17,083 nt of DNA, from assembly GCA_047637875.1 (NCBI GenBank), contig JBLJBH010000011.1:1-17083 (forward strand), given 5' to 3'. Shown here piece after piece: positions 1 through 6,946 of this stretch. How positions within the stretch are numbered: the stretch's first letter is position 1; each line of letters starts with the position of its first letter. The notes below the pieces were generated by a model, which was given only the letters and a program-made list of their open reading frames with translations, did not search any database and had not been told where the DNA came from. This DNA comes from UBA7396 sp047637875. GTDB taxonomy: Bacteria; Patescibacteriota; Gracilibacteria; BD1-5; UBA6164. Both the position numbers and the translations under genes were made by a program.

Positions 1-23
1 TTGACTTTTTTATATAATCCTCA

Positions 24-66
24 AAAGTGTCCGGTTACGGGCTAGAATTTATGATCAGAAAGTGTC
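24..66. repeat. Short direct repeat and GC-rich patch at window edge
   Basis: The octamer AAAGTGTC occurs at 24-31 and again at 59-66, 35 bases apart. Between them lies a locally GC-rich patch (27-45) unlike the very AT-rich neighbourhood. The TAG stop of the minus-strand prepilin gene falls inside this patch. It may be the edge of a mobile element or a dispersed repeat, but the window ends too soon to tell. Confidence 0.3.
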
Positions 67-1463
67 TTTTTAAATAACAAAGTTTTTACAATATTTTGAG
101 TTTCATCTATACAACTAAAATTTTTATAGTATTCTAATTTTATAGTTAGTAAATTTCAATTTTTTACTATAGAAAGATCTTTTATTTTAAAATTATATAC
201 TTTATTTAAAGTTTCAAAATTGCTTGGAATTGTAATAGTTCAACTTCAGACAAAATCTCAGGACTTTGTTAATTCTAAAAAATTTCAATAAATATAATCT
301 TTTAAAATTAAATTTCATCAATTTAAAGATATATCTGTAAAATAATTATTTGTAAATCAAGTTAAAACTCTAAAATCATTATCAATTTTTGTTAATAAAT
401 CATCATCAGAATTAACTTTATATGGAAAAAATTCTTCATAAATCAAATTTACTCAATTTAAAAAAGATAATTTGATATAATATGATCATTTTTCATTGAA
501 AGTTCAAGTAAAATCTGATATTTCTATTTTATAATTATTTCATGAATTTATATTTCTACTTCAAGTAAAAGCATAAGTTAAAACATTTGAAGATAAAGAA
601 ACACTATCTTCAATATTTTTAGAAATTCAAGTAAAATTGAAACTTCAAGTATTGTAAGCTCCTCAAATAGTAAAATTTTCTAAAACCTCTATTTTAATTC
701 TATTAAAAGAAAAACTTTCATCTGATTTAAAAGATAAATCAAGTGGTTCTGGAGATGATATTTTGCTTGATAAACTTAAAAGTTCATTATTTCAAGAATT
801 TAAAATAAAAAGTTCTTTATCATCATATAAAATTCAAGTTGGATGATAAATTCAATAAGTATGGTCTACTAAATTATATATTTTTCAAGAATTTGAGTAT
901 AAAATTCTATTGTTTGCACTATCTGAAATAAAAATAATACTTCATTCTCTTGCAATTCAAGCAGGATTATTTAAATAAACATTTGTTGATTGTATTCAAT
1001 CAATTAAATTATCTCAAGAAACTCAAGCTCAAACTAAAACATTTGATCATAAATAAATTTGGTTTTTTAAATAACTTCAACTATAAGCTCAAGATCTTAA
1101 AATAAATGGATTATAGTTTTTTAATTCTAAATATTTTGTCTCAATATCTGGATCATTTTGACACTCTCAAGTTAAAGTTTTTACACTAAAATCATAAATT
1201 TGTGGTTTTCATAAATTATAACCTCTTTTTACAACTATTCAGCTTGAAGTATGTTTTAAAATATCAAATTTATCTAAAAAAATATCATTTAATTCATTAA
1301 AAAATCAAACATACTCGTCTTTTGAATTCAAAATTCATTTTTGAATAGTAATATTTTTCATTCAAGAAGTCACAAAAACTCAAACTCAAATCATTAAAAT
1401 AATTGAAATAGTTGTTCAAACTAAAATTTCTATTAAAGTAAATCAAAAATTATTTTTTTTCAT
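42..1463 (-). CDS. Type IV prepilin-like protein with NHL beta-propeller-like repeats
   Basis: A 473-aa protein when UGA is read as Gly. It opens with a classical prepilin leader: MKKIIF, then G7-F-T-L-I-E12, then a hydrophobic helix to about residue 33, so it should be cut after G7 by prepilin peptidase and held in the inner membrane or a pilus. Residues 149-230 carry two NHL-like blades: NNPAGI (165-170) followed by SDSANNRIL (180-188), then HPTGILYDD (207-215) followed by LNSGNNELL (221-229). The two prolines are 41 residues apart, the usual NHL repeat length. Residues 240-350 are rich in Ser/Thr/Asn with repeated F-T-G motifs, suggesting beta structure. It starts two bases after the delta'-like gene stops, so the two are probably co-transcribed. 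A full propeller needs more blades than the two seen. The prepilin call is firm; the NHL call is likely. Confidence 0.85.
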
Positions 1464-1465
1464 AA

Positions 1466-2155
1466 TTATATTTTTAGCAATAATTTATCAATTTCATATT
1501 TTGGTAAAACATTGTTTTTTTGTATCAAATTCAAACTTTCAACTACTTGGTCTGCTAAATCCACAAAAACTAAATTTTGTTTTATGTAAAGTAAAAATGT
1601 ATTCAAAAAATCTATATATTCACTTTTTTCCAGTTTTTTATCTGCAAAAAAATATTTAATTAAATTTGTATTTTTTTTATTTATATATTCATCAATTAAA
1701 TTGAAATAAAACTCATTTTTTTTATTTGTTAAATTTGTAAAAATATCCATTATTTGGACTCTTGATAAAATAGTTTCAAGTATTCAAGATTCTGAAGCAT
1801 TTGTTAGAAAAATTATATTCCCTAATCAAGGTTCTTCTAAAAATTTAAGTGAAGCATTAGCGCTTTCCAGAGTTGCTCTTGAAATATTTTCAATCAAGAA
1901 AACTTGAAATTTAAAACTTGATTTAATATTTGATTTTGAAATAAAATCTCTTAATTCACTTATCTTGATTTTTTCATTATTATCAGTTAATTTATATAAA
2001 TTACTTTTATCAATTTCATAATACTCAAATAGCTTATAAACTAAGTTTTGTATTTCATTATTTAAAACTTCAAGATTTTCTCATAAAAATAAAATTGGTT
2101 GAAACATCTGATTTGAATCAATTTTATTTTTTATTATTTCAAAATTATTATTCAT
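1466..2155 (-). CDS. DNA polymerase III delta'-like clamp-loader subunit
   Basis: A 229-aa protein that resembles the AAA+ core of clamp-loader subunits (HolB/DnaX). Visible are ISELRDFI (about 75-82), FQVFLIENISRATLESANA leading into L106-E-E-P-G110, and TILSRVQ (128-134). These match the family pattern of sensing region, 'aNaLLKtLEEPp' and 'ptIlSRcq'. There is no Walker A lysine: the expected P-loop site reads FLGENLEVL, which fits the non-hydrolysing delta' subunit. It is shorter than usual delta' proteins (about 300 aa or more), so the C-terminal collar is reduced. In-frame UGA codons lie just upstream of ATG 1750; reading them as Gly recovers the whole N-terminal half. Its start overlaps the lipoprotein stop by 8 bases, and the prepilin gene follows after 2 bases. 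The symbol holB is plausible but not assigned. Confidence 0.8.
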
Positions 2156-2342
2156 TTGTATCTTCATCAATTAATTTTAAAAGATCATCTAAATCTTTTG
2201 AAAATTCTTCTTCTACAGATTTAGACTCTTGATTATTTGATATTTCCTCTTTATATTCTTTGTTATCATTTTCATCAATTTTTTGTTCATTAAAACAAGA
2301 ATATAAAAAGAAAAATAATGTTATTAATATAATTTTTTTCAT
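2148..2342 (-). CDS. Small lipoprotein
   Basis: A 64-aa protein with a type II signal peptide: MKK, a hydrophobic stretch rich in Ile/Leu/Phe, then the lipobox L-Y-S-C16. After Cys16, which should be lipidated, the mature part is only 49 residues, very acidic and charged (runs of E, D, K, N), with no recognisable domain. It is predicted to be tethered to the outer face of the cytoplasmic membrane. It is the first gene of the unit that continues with the delta'-like gene (8-base overlap) and the NHL prepilin. The family was not recognised, so its role is unknown. Confidence 0.75.
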   Translation of the reverse strand: MKKIILITLFFFLYSCFNEQKIDENDNKEYKEEISNNQESKSVEEEFSKDLDDLLKLIDEDTNE

Positions 2343-2372
2343 ATTTATTTTTTTAAAGATTAAATTTAAAAT

Positions 2373-2400
2373 ATCTTATAAATTTATTTAAATAAGTAAA
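2373..2400 (-). promoter_or_regulatory. Possible promoter of the lipoprotein/delta'/prepilin unit
   Basis: On the minus strand TTTACT (2395-2400) is followed, after 16 bases, by TAAGAT (2373-2378), about 30 bases before the lipoprotein ATG. Both boxes are imperfect and the region is AT-rich. A promoter is expected here because a terminator lies just upstream (2404-2426). Confidence 0.35.
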
Positions 2401-2403
2401 GAA

Positions 2404-2426
2404 AAAACCTTACTTTTGTAAGGTTT
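2404..2426 (-). terminator. Rho-independent terminator of the 90-aa gene
   Basis: A 9-bp stem (AAACCTTAC paired with GTAAGGTTT) closes a 4-base loop. On the minus strand it is followed by a T run, so it ends transcription of the 90-aa gene. The stem overlaps that gene's TAA stop (2425-2427). Confidence 0.8.
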
Positions 2427-2697
2427 AGGCTACTTTTTGAAAATACTCATCATTGGAAGCTTCTGGAAGATTTAATTCTTTGAATTTAGATCTTGTTTCT
2501 TCTAAAGTTTCTATCAAATTTGAAGGATTTGTTTTTTCTCATTTTATAATCTTTGCTATCTCTCAAAAAAATCAATAATCAGCATAAAAGGCCCTTAAAA
2601 TAGATGCTGAAGTATTTTCTTTAAGAGAAACTACTTCAAATATTTCAGGATTTTCTATATTATTATCTGGTTGATTTAATTGCATATTATCACTCAT
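2425..2697 (-). CDS. Hypothetical 90-aa protein
   Basis: Soluble, acidic 90-residue protein starting MSDNMQLNQPDNN. The N-terminal 20 residues look disordered (Asn/Asp/Pro rich); residues 25-85 look helical, with SILRAFYADYGFFGEIAKII in the middle and a charged helix LIETLEETRSKFKELNLPE near the end. No signal peptide or membrane segment. A second Met at residue 5 could be the true start. It is a single-gene unit, with a good promoter upstream (2730-2757) and a terminator overlapping its stop. Glycines are coded by UGA as in its neighbours. Family not recognised. Confidence 0.7.
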
Positions 2698-2729
2698 AAA
2701 TCTTAATTAAATTTAAATTAGCAAGTATG

Positions 2730-2757
2730 ATTGTACCATATTTTTAAAAATATTCAA
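2730..2757 (-). promoter_or_regulatory. Promoter of the 90-aa gene with palindromic spacer
   Basis: Reading the minus strand, TTGAAT (2752-2757) and TACAAT (2730-2735) are 16 bases apart, 32 bases before the ATG. The spacer is largely taken up by a perfect 16-bp palindrome, ATATTTTT/AAAAATAT (2738-2753), which could be an operator or may simply reflect AT richness. Confidence 0.6.
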
Positions 2758-2790
2758 GTTTTTTGCATTTTTATCCATATTATAATTAAC

Positions 2791-2817
2791 TTAGCACTTA
2801 AAGTAAAAATGTGCTAA
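2791..2817 (+). promoter_or_regulatory. CIRCE operator (HrcA binding site)
   Basis: TTAGCACTT (2791-2799), nine bases, then ATGTGCTAA (2809-2817). The arms are inverted copies matching at 8 of 9 positions and fit the CIRCE consensus TTAGCACTC-N9-GAGTGCTAA at nearly every base. It lies just upstream of the dnaK promoter, where the HrcA repressor controls chaperone genes in many bacteria. hrcA itself is not in the window. Confidence 0.9.
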
Positions 2818-2824
2818 AATAAAT

Positions 2825-2852
2825 TTGACTTTAAAATAAAATTTAATAAAAT
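2825..2852 (+). promoter_or_regulatory. dnaK promoter
   Basis: TTGACT (2825-2830) and TAAAAT (2847-2852) are 16 bases apart, a sigma-70-type promoter 8 bases downstream of CIRCE. The predicted transcript start is near 2859, almost exactly where the GC-rich hairpin element begins, giving dnaK a leader of about 105 bases. Confidence 0.7.
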
Positions 2853-2860
2853 GCAAAATA

Positions 2861-2942
2861 ATCCTCCGGCTTTCAGCCACCTCCTTTGAAAAAGGAGGAA
2901 ATTTCTCCCTTTTTTAAAGGGAGTACCCGCAGGGGGAGGGAT
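2861..2942. repeat. GC-rich multi-hairpin element in the dnaK leader
   Basis: An 82-base island unlike the surrounding AT-rich DNA. It holds nested inverted repeats: GGC/GCC (2868-2878), CCTCCTTT/AAAGGAGG (2880-2898, 3-base loop), CTCCCTTT/AAAGGGAG (2905-2923, 3-base loop), and ends that can pair (ATCCTCC at 2861-2867 with GGAGGGAT near 2935-2942, one bulge). Together these could form a branched cruciform or RNA fold. It looks like a dispersed REP/MITE-type palindromic repeat, but copy number cannot be judged here. It carries a GGAGG, but about 65 bases from the ATG, too far to act as a ribosome site. Confidence 0.7.
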
Positions 2943-2965
2943 TTTAATTATTAATTTATAAACAT

Positions 2966-4873
2966 ATGTGAAAAATTATTTGAATAGATTTATGAACGAC
3001 TAACTCTTGTGTTGCCTTTATGGAAGGTTGAGAAGCAAAAGTTATACCAAATTTAGAATGAAATAGAACTACTCCTTCTATTGTTGCAACAAACAAAGAA
3101 TGAGCTATTATAGTTGGTACTCCAGCAAAAAGACAAGCTATAACAAATCCTCTTGGAACCATTTATTCTGCTAAAAGATTTATCGGTAGAAAATTTGATG
3201 AAGTAGCTGAAGAAATAAAAAATGTTCCTTTTAAAGTAGTAAAAGGGTCTGATGGTTCAGTATTAATTGAATTTAATGGAAAACAAGTTAGACCAGAAGA
3301 AATCTGAGCACATGTACTAGCAAAATTAAAAGAAGATGCTGAAAAATATCTTTGAACTACTGTAACTGAAGCAGTTATTACAGTTCCAGCTTACTTTAAT
3401 GATGATCAAAGACAAGCAACTATTAATGCTTGAAAAATTGCAGGACTTGAAGTAAAAAGAATTGTTAACGAACCAACTGCTGCAGCACTTGCTTACTGAG
3501 CTTGAAAAAATAAAAATGAAAAAATTGCCGTGTATGACCTATGAGGATGAACTTTTGATATTTCTGTTTTAGAATTATCTGAAGAATGAACTTTTGAAGT
3601 ATTAGCTACTAACGGAGACACTCACTTAGGTTGAGATGACTTTGATAAAAGAATTGTTGATTTTATAGTGGATGAATTTAAAAAAGAACAATGAATTGAC
3701 TTAAGAAATGACCCAATGGCATTACAAAGAGTTAGAGATGAAGCTGAAAAAGCTAAAAAAGAATTATCATCTACTACTTCTTATGATATAAATTTACCAT
3801 ATATTACAGTTGATGCAACTGGTCCAAAAAATTTGATGATGTCTATTTCTAGAAGTAAATTTGAAGAGTTAATTGGTGATTTAGTTGAAAGAAGTATCGA
3901 ACCTTGTAGAAAAGTTTTAAAAGATGCTTGATTATCAGCTAGTCAACTTGACCAAGTATTACTTATTTGAGGTTCTACAAGAGTTCCAATAGTAGTTAAA
4001 AAAGTAGAAGAATTTTTCGGGAAAAAACCAAATGCAGGTATTAATCCAGATGAATCAGTAGCTATGGGTGCTGCTGTTCAAGCCGGAATTATTGGGTGAG
4101 ATGTTACTGATGTATTACTCCTTGATGTAACTCCATTATCACTTTCAATCGAAACTATGTGAGGAGTTGCAACAAGAATGATTCCAAGAAATACAACTAT
4201 TCCAACTTCAAAATCAGAAACTTTCTCAACTGCAGTTGACAATCAACCAAGTGTTGAAATCAATGTATTACAATGAGAAAGAGAAATGGCTGCTGACAAC
4301 AAATCTCTTGGTAGATTTATGCTTGACTCTATAGCACCAGCTCCAAGATGAGTACCACAAATCGAAGTAACTTTTGATATTGATGCGAACTGAGTATTAA
4401 AAGTAAAAGCAAAAGATAAAGGTACAGGAAAAGAACAACACATCACTATTGCTGGTTCAACTGGTATGGATGATGCTGAAGTAGATAGACTAGTAAAAGA
4501 AGCGGAAGCAAAAAGAGAAGAAGATAAAGCGAAAAAAGAATCAGTAGAAGCGAGAAATCACGCAGAATCTGCAGTATATCAAGCAGAAAAAACTATTGCT
4601 GATAATAAAGACAAAGTAAGTGATACTGATAAAACAGAAGCTGAAACAAAAATTAAAGCTTTAAAAGATGAACTTGCTAATACTTCTGCTACAAAAGAAA
4701 GTTTAGAAGGTAAAACTAAAGAATTAACAGACTTAATGATGAAAATCTGACAAGCAATTTACTCTCAAGCTGGAGCACAACCAGGTGCACAAGCTGAACA
4801 ACCTCAAGATTGAGTAGTTGAATGAGATGTAGAAAAAGATGATAATGAGTGAAAAAATACTACGAGAGTGTAG
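2966..4873 (+). CDS. dnaK: Chaperone DnaK (Hsp70)
   Basis: A 635-aa Hsp70, normal length for the family. It binds and releases exposed hydrophobic segments of client proteins in an ATP-driven cycle with DnaJ and GrpE, neither of which is adjacent here. The nucleotide-binding domain starts MGKIIGIDLGTTNSCVAF (phosphate 1 motif) and continues with VNEPTAAALAYG and VYD191LGGGTFDIS (phosphate 2). The substrate-binding domain follows (LLDVTPLSLSIETMG, NPDESVAMGAA before it), then a helical lid and a Gln/Gly/Ala-rich, acidic tail ending NTTRV. Dozens of in-frame UGA codons fall on conserved glycines, which fixes the genetic code. Control is by CIRCE/HrcA and a sigma-70-type promoter; a strong terminator follows. 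ATG 2966 is chosen because the protein then starts exactly as other DnaKs do. Confidence 0.98.
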
Positions 4874-4878
4874 GTATC

Positions 4879-4899
4879 AAAGCCCCCCAAGGGGGCTTT
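4879..4899 (+). terminator. dnaK terminator
   Basis: Nine-bp GC-rich stem AAAGCCCCC/GGGGGCTTT with a 3-base loop, followed by TATTT, beginning 6 bases after the dnaK stop. It is the most stable hairpin seen next to a gene end in the window. Confidence 0.85.
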
Positions 4900-4921
4900 A
4901 TTTAGAATTTAATTTTTGAGT

Positions 4922-5650
4922 ATGAGCAAAATATTAAAAAAATTACAGAAGGAAATTAATGAAACTATAGAATTACAAAAAGAATGAATCTTAAAATGAG
5001 AAAAAGCAAATGAGTTAATGACTAAATTAAGAAATAATAAACTATTAAATAAATTCAAAAATAATATAATAAAATTAAAATTTGAACAATTACAAAATTC
5101 AATTGACACATTATGGAATGACAGAAGATGATATAATATATGAGATAATTTTTCAAAGCGGAAATTTTTGATTGATGAAGAACTAAAAGAAGATGAAGTA
5201 AAAATTTCTCAAAAATATTTTTGAGAATGAAATGAAATAGAAATCATTAATCATTTAAAAACCCTATTCCCAATTGCAAAAAGTAAAATTTCAATTTATG
5301 ATAATTATATAAATTGAGAATTAATAAAAACATTATCTAATGTAAATAAATGAATAAAAATTCAAATATTAACTATGGAAAAATCAAAAGAAAATAAATT
5401 TGAAAAGCAAGTTGAAGCATTTAACACTCTTTATGAACATAATATTGAAATAAAATATCTACAAAAATGAAAACACCCTTCTCATGATAGGTTTTATATA
5501 ATAGATAATTCAGAAAAAGTTTTTTCAATTTGATCTTCTATATGAGAAAAAATAAGAGCAACATTATTCACTCCTGTTGAAACAAATCAATGAGAAAAGA
5601 TTATAAGTGACTTCAATAACTGGTGGAACGGAAACTATAACCAGCCCTAA
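4922..5650 (+). CDS. Protein with C-terminal phospholipase-D-like domain
   Basis: A 242-aa protein. Residues 1-60 are a Lys/Glu-rich helical region, probably coiled coil (LKKLQKEINETIELQKEG). Residues 120-225 resemble the compact PLD-like domain found at the end of many bacterial mobile-element or defence-type proteins: ISIYDNYINGELIKTL, a central KGIKIQILT strand, then H188-D-R190-F-Y-I-I-D195 and FSIGSSIGEK. H188-x-R190-x4-D195 matches the HKD motif HxKx4D with Lys replaced by Arg, and there is only one copy, so phosphodiesterase activity is uncertain and nucleic-acid binding or dimer-dependent activity is possible. It starts 22 bases after the dnaK terminator with no room for its own usual promoter. 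No signal peptide. Its role is not known. Confidence 0.7.
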
Positions 5651-5802
5651 CACAAAGTAAGCCTGGGATTTTTAAGGGAGAAATGTTTCTAGGTCATACA
5701 ACAAAATCAAAACAATAAAAAAAGGTATAAAAAGATACCTTTCCCCCTTAAATTCTTTTGTTTCTTTTCGAATGAAAAGAAAGTAAAACACTCTTCCTTT
5801 TA
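5651..5802. other. Intergenic tract with hairpins and possible repeat remnants
   Basis: No gene seen. It contains AAGGGAGAAAT (5674-5684), an 11-base inverted match to part of the dnaK leader element (2901-2911). There is a perfect 8-bp hairpin AAAGGTAT/ATACCTTT (5721-5742) that is followed by a T run when read on the minus strand. A perfect 9-bp hairpin TTTCTTTTC/GAAAAGAAA with a 4-base loop lies at 5761-5782. The tract looks like a gathering of decayed repeats and back-up terminators. Confidence 0.5.
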
Positions 5803-5836
5803 AAAAATAGCTAAGAAAAATTTCTTAGCTATTTTT
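5803..5836. terminator. Strong bidirectional terminator
   Basis: A 16-bp perfect stem (5803-5818 with 5821-5836, core ATAGCTAAGAAA) closed by two A residues, with A and T runs on the two flanks. It can stop the seven-gene minus-strand operon, whose last stop codon (5835-5837) overlaps it, and plus-strand transcripts from the PLD-like gene. Confidence 0.88.
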
Positions 5837-6083
5837 ATATCCCACTTGGACTTGGCACTACTCTCTCATTATTAGCAATAAATCTTTCTTCTTGTTCTTC
5901 TAAATATACTTCCAAAGCATTTCTATTATACACTTCATAATTTGGGCTTTTTAAAATAAAATCAACTATCTCTGAATATTCTCATATTTCTAAAAATACA
6001 TTTGCAGAAATTGATTCATTTACAAATAAAGCGAGTTCATAAGCCTCTTTTAAAGTTACATCTCAATTATGATAATCATTCAT
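5835..6083 (-). CDS. Hypothetical 82-aa acidic protein
   Basis: Small, soluble, acidic 82-residue protein starting MNDYHNGDVTLKEAYELALF. Likely mostly helical up to about residue 70 (ALEVYLEEQEERFIANNE), then a short Pro/Ser-rich tail ending SPSGI. No signal peptide, membrane segment or known motif. It is the last gene of the minus-strand operon, 22 bases after the 94-aa gene, and its stop overlaps the terminator stem. An upstream in-frame stop lies four codons before the ATG, so the start is well supported. Family not recognised. Confidence 0.65.
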
Positions 6084-6105
6084 AAAAATTTGTTATAAAA
6101 TATTT

Positions 6106-6390
6106 CTATTTTTTCATAATAGCTCATACTTCTTTAAAAGTTTCACCTGAAATTCTTGCAAATCTTTCAGCAAAATAATTATCTTCTGACTGTATTTGCT
6201 TTGCTATTTCTCTTTGCTCTGTAGTAAGATGTTTTGCCATTATTTCTCCTTTTTCGTCTACTAAAAATAATTGTTCTGGAGATAATATATCATAAATTCA
6301 ATGAATACTAAATCTTAATTCTCATTTTTCTAAATCTTCCTCACTCATACCAAAATCATTTTGTTCAAAATTTTTTAAATCATTAAACAT
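6106..6390 (-). CDS. Hypothetical 94-aa protein
   Basis: A 94-residue soluble protein with two parts: an acidic N-terminal half (MSEEDLEKGELRF, YDILSPEQLFLVDEKGE) and a helical C-terminal half from Met51 (MAKHLTTEQREIAKQIQ, then FAERFARISGETFKEVGAI). The second half could be a small helix-turn-helix-like or helical hairpin unit, but no family is recognised. Met51 (6240) is an alternative start that would give a 44-aa protein; the longer form is preferred because its frame is open, uses UGA-Gly, and is preceded by the same T-rich leader as the 164-aa gene. It sits 32 bases after that gene in the operon. Confidence 0.65.
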
Positions 6391-6422
6391 AAAATAAAAA
6401 TAAAAAAATAAAATTATAATTT

Positions 6423-6917
6423 TTAATAGAAACAAACTCTAACTGGTTCATTTTTTTCAACTAATTCTTCAAAAGAAAGTTTTCTGCGATCTTTATAGTA
6501 AGCTGAATTATAGAATATTACTCTTAATCTTCTTCATTCATACATTGTTTCAACTTCATAAAATGAAAAATCATCATCATTTGACCAATAATTAACTAAA
6601 TCACTTTCATAAAGATTTTTTAAGTTTCATAAATCAACTAAATCATTAATTTTTACACACCATTCATCTTTAGCACGTGATTGTTTTCTAAAAAACCTAT
6701 CTTTTGAATCATCTGTCATTTGAGGATAAGCTCAAGATGAAATCATTAATATAAAATTATCTAAATTTTTATCCTCTGGATTATCTAATATCTCTGAAAT
6801 TCAAAACGAAAAGAAATCTCTAAATCATTCTAAAAGTTCTTTAATTCAAGAAGTAATTTCTCAAAAATTAATTTTTCAAGCTTGTAAATCAAGTGATTTG
6901 GGAAAATTCCTATTCAT
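6423..6917 (-). CDS. Hypothetical 164-aa protein
   Basis: A 164-residue soluble, mixed-charge protein, starting MNRNFPKSLDLQAGKINFGE and ending NEPVRVCFY. The middle contains DDSKDRFFRKQSRAKDEW followed by CVKINDLVDLGNLKNLYE; the last third has alternating strand-like segments (FSFYEVETMYEGRRLRVIFY). No catalytic motif, signal peptide or membrane helix was recognised. It follows the pseudouridine synthase by 29 bases and precedes two other small orphans, forming a block of three unassigned genes at the operon's end. Its leader is almost pure T/A (TTATTTTTTTATTTTT before ATG), with no Shine-Dalgarno sequence. Confidence 0.65.
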
Positions 6918-6946
6918 AAAAATAAAAATAAAAAAATAAGGTGTAT

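Noticed and set aside
2880..2923. Shine-Dalgarno site for dnaK (GGAGG)
   Set aside because: It lies about 65 bases from the ATG and is buried in a stable hairpin stem.
2956..3162. Minus-strand open frame over the start of dnaK
   Set aside because: Antisense shadow of a certain gene, with no family resemblance.
4243..4446. Minus-strand open frame within dnaK
   Set aside because: Lies wholly antisense to the conserved substrate-binding domain; composition is that of a shadow frame.
4466..4750. Separate coiled-coil protein on the plus strand
   Set aside because: It is the helical lid of DnaK, in the same frame, seen as separate only if UGA is taken as stop.
2966..4873. UGA read as tryptophan (table 4, Mycoplasma-like)
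   Set aside because: The codon falls where DnaK needs Gly (DLGGGT, GID-L-GTTNS), and Trp is normally written UGG in the window.
4909..5109. Minus-strand open frame over the PLD-like gene
   Set aside because: Opposite the coiled-coil-coding part; hydrophobic look comes from complementing Lys/Asn-rich codons.
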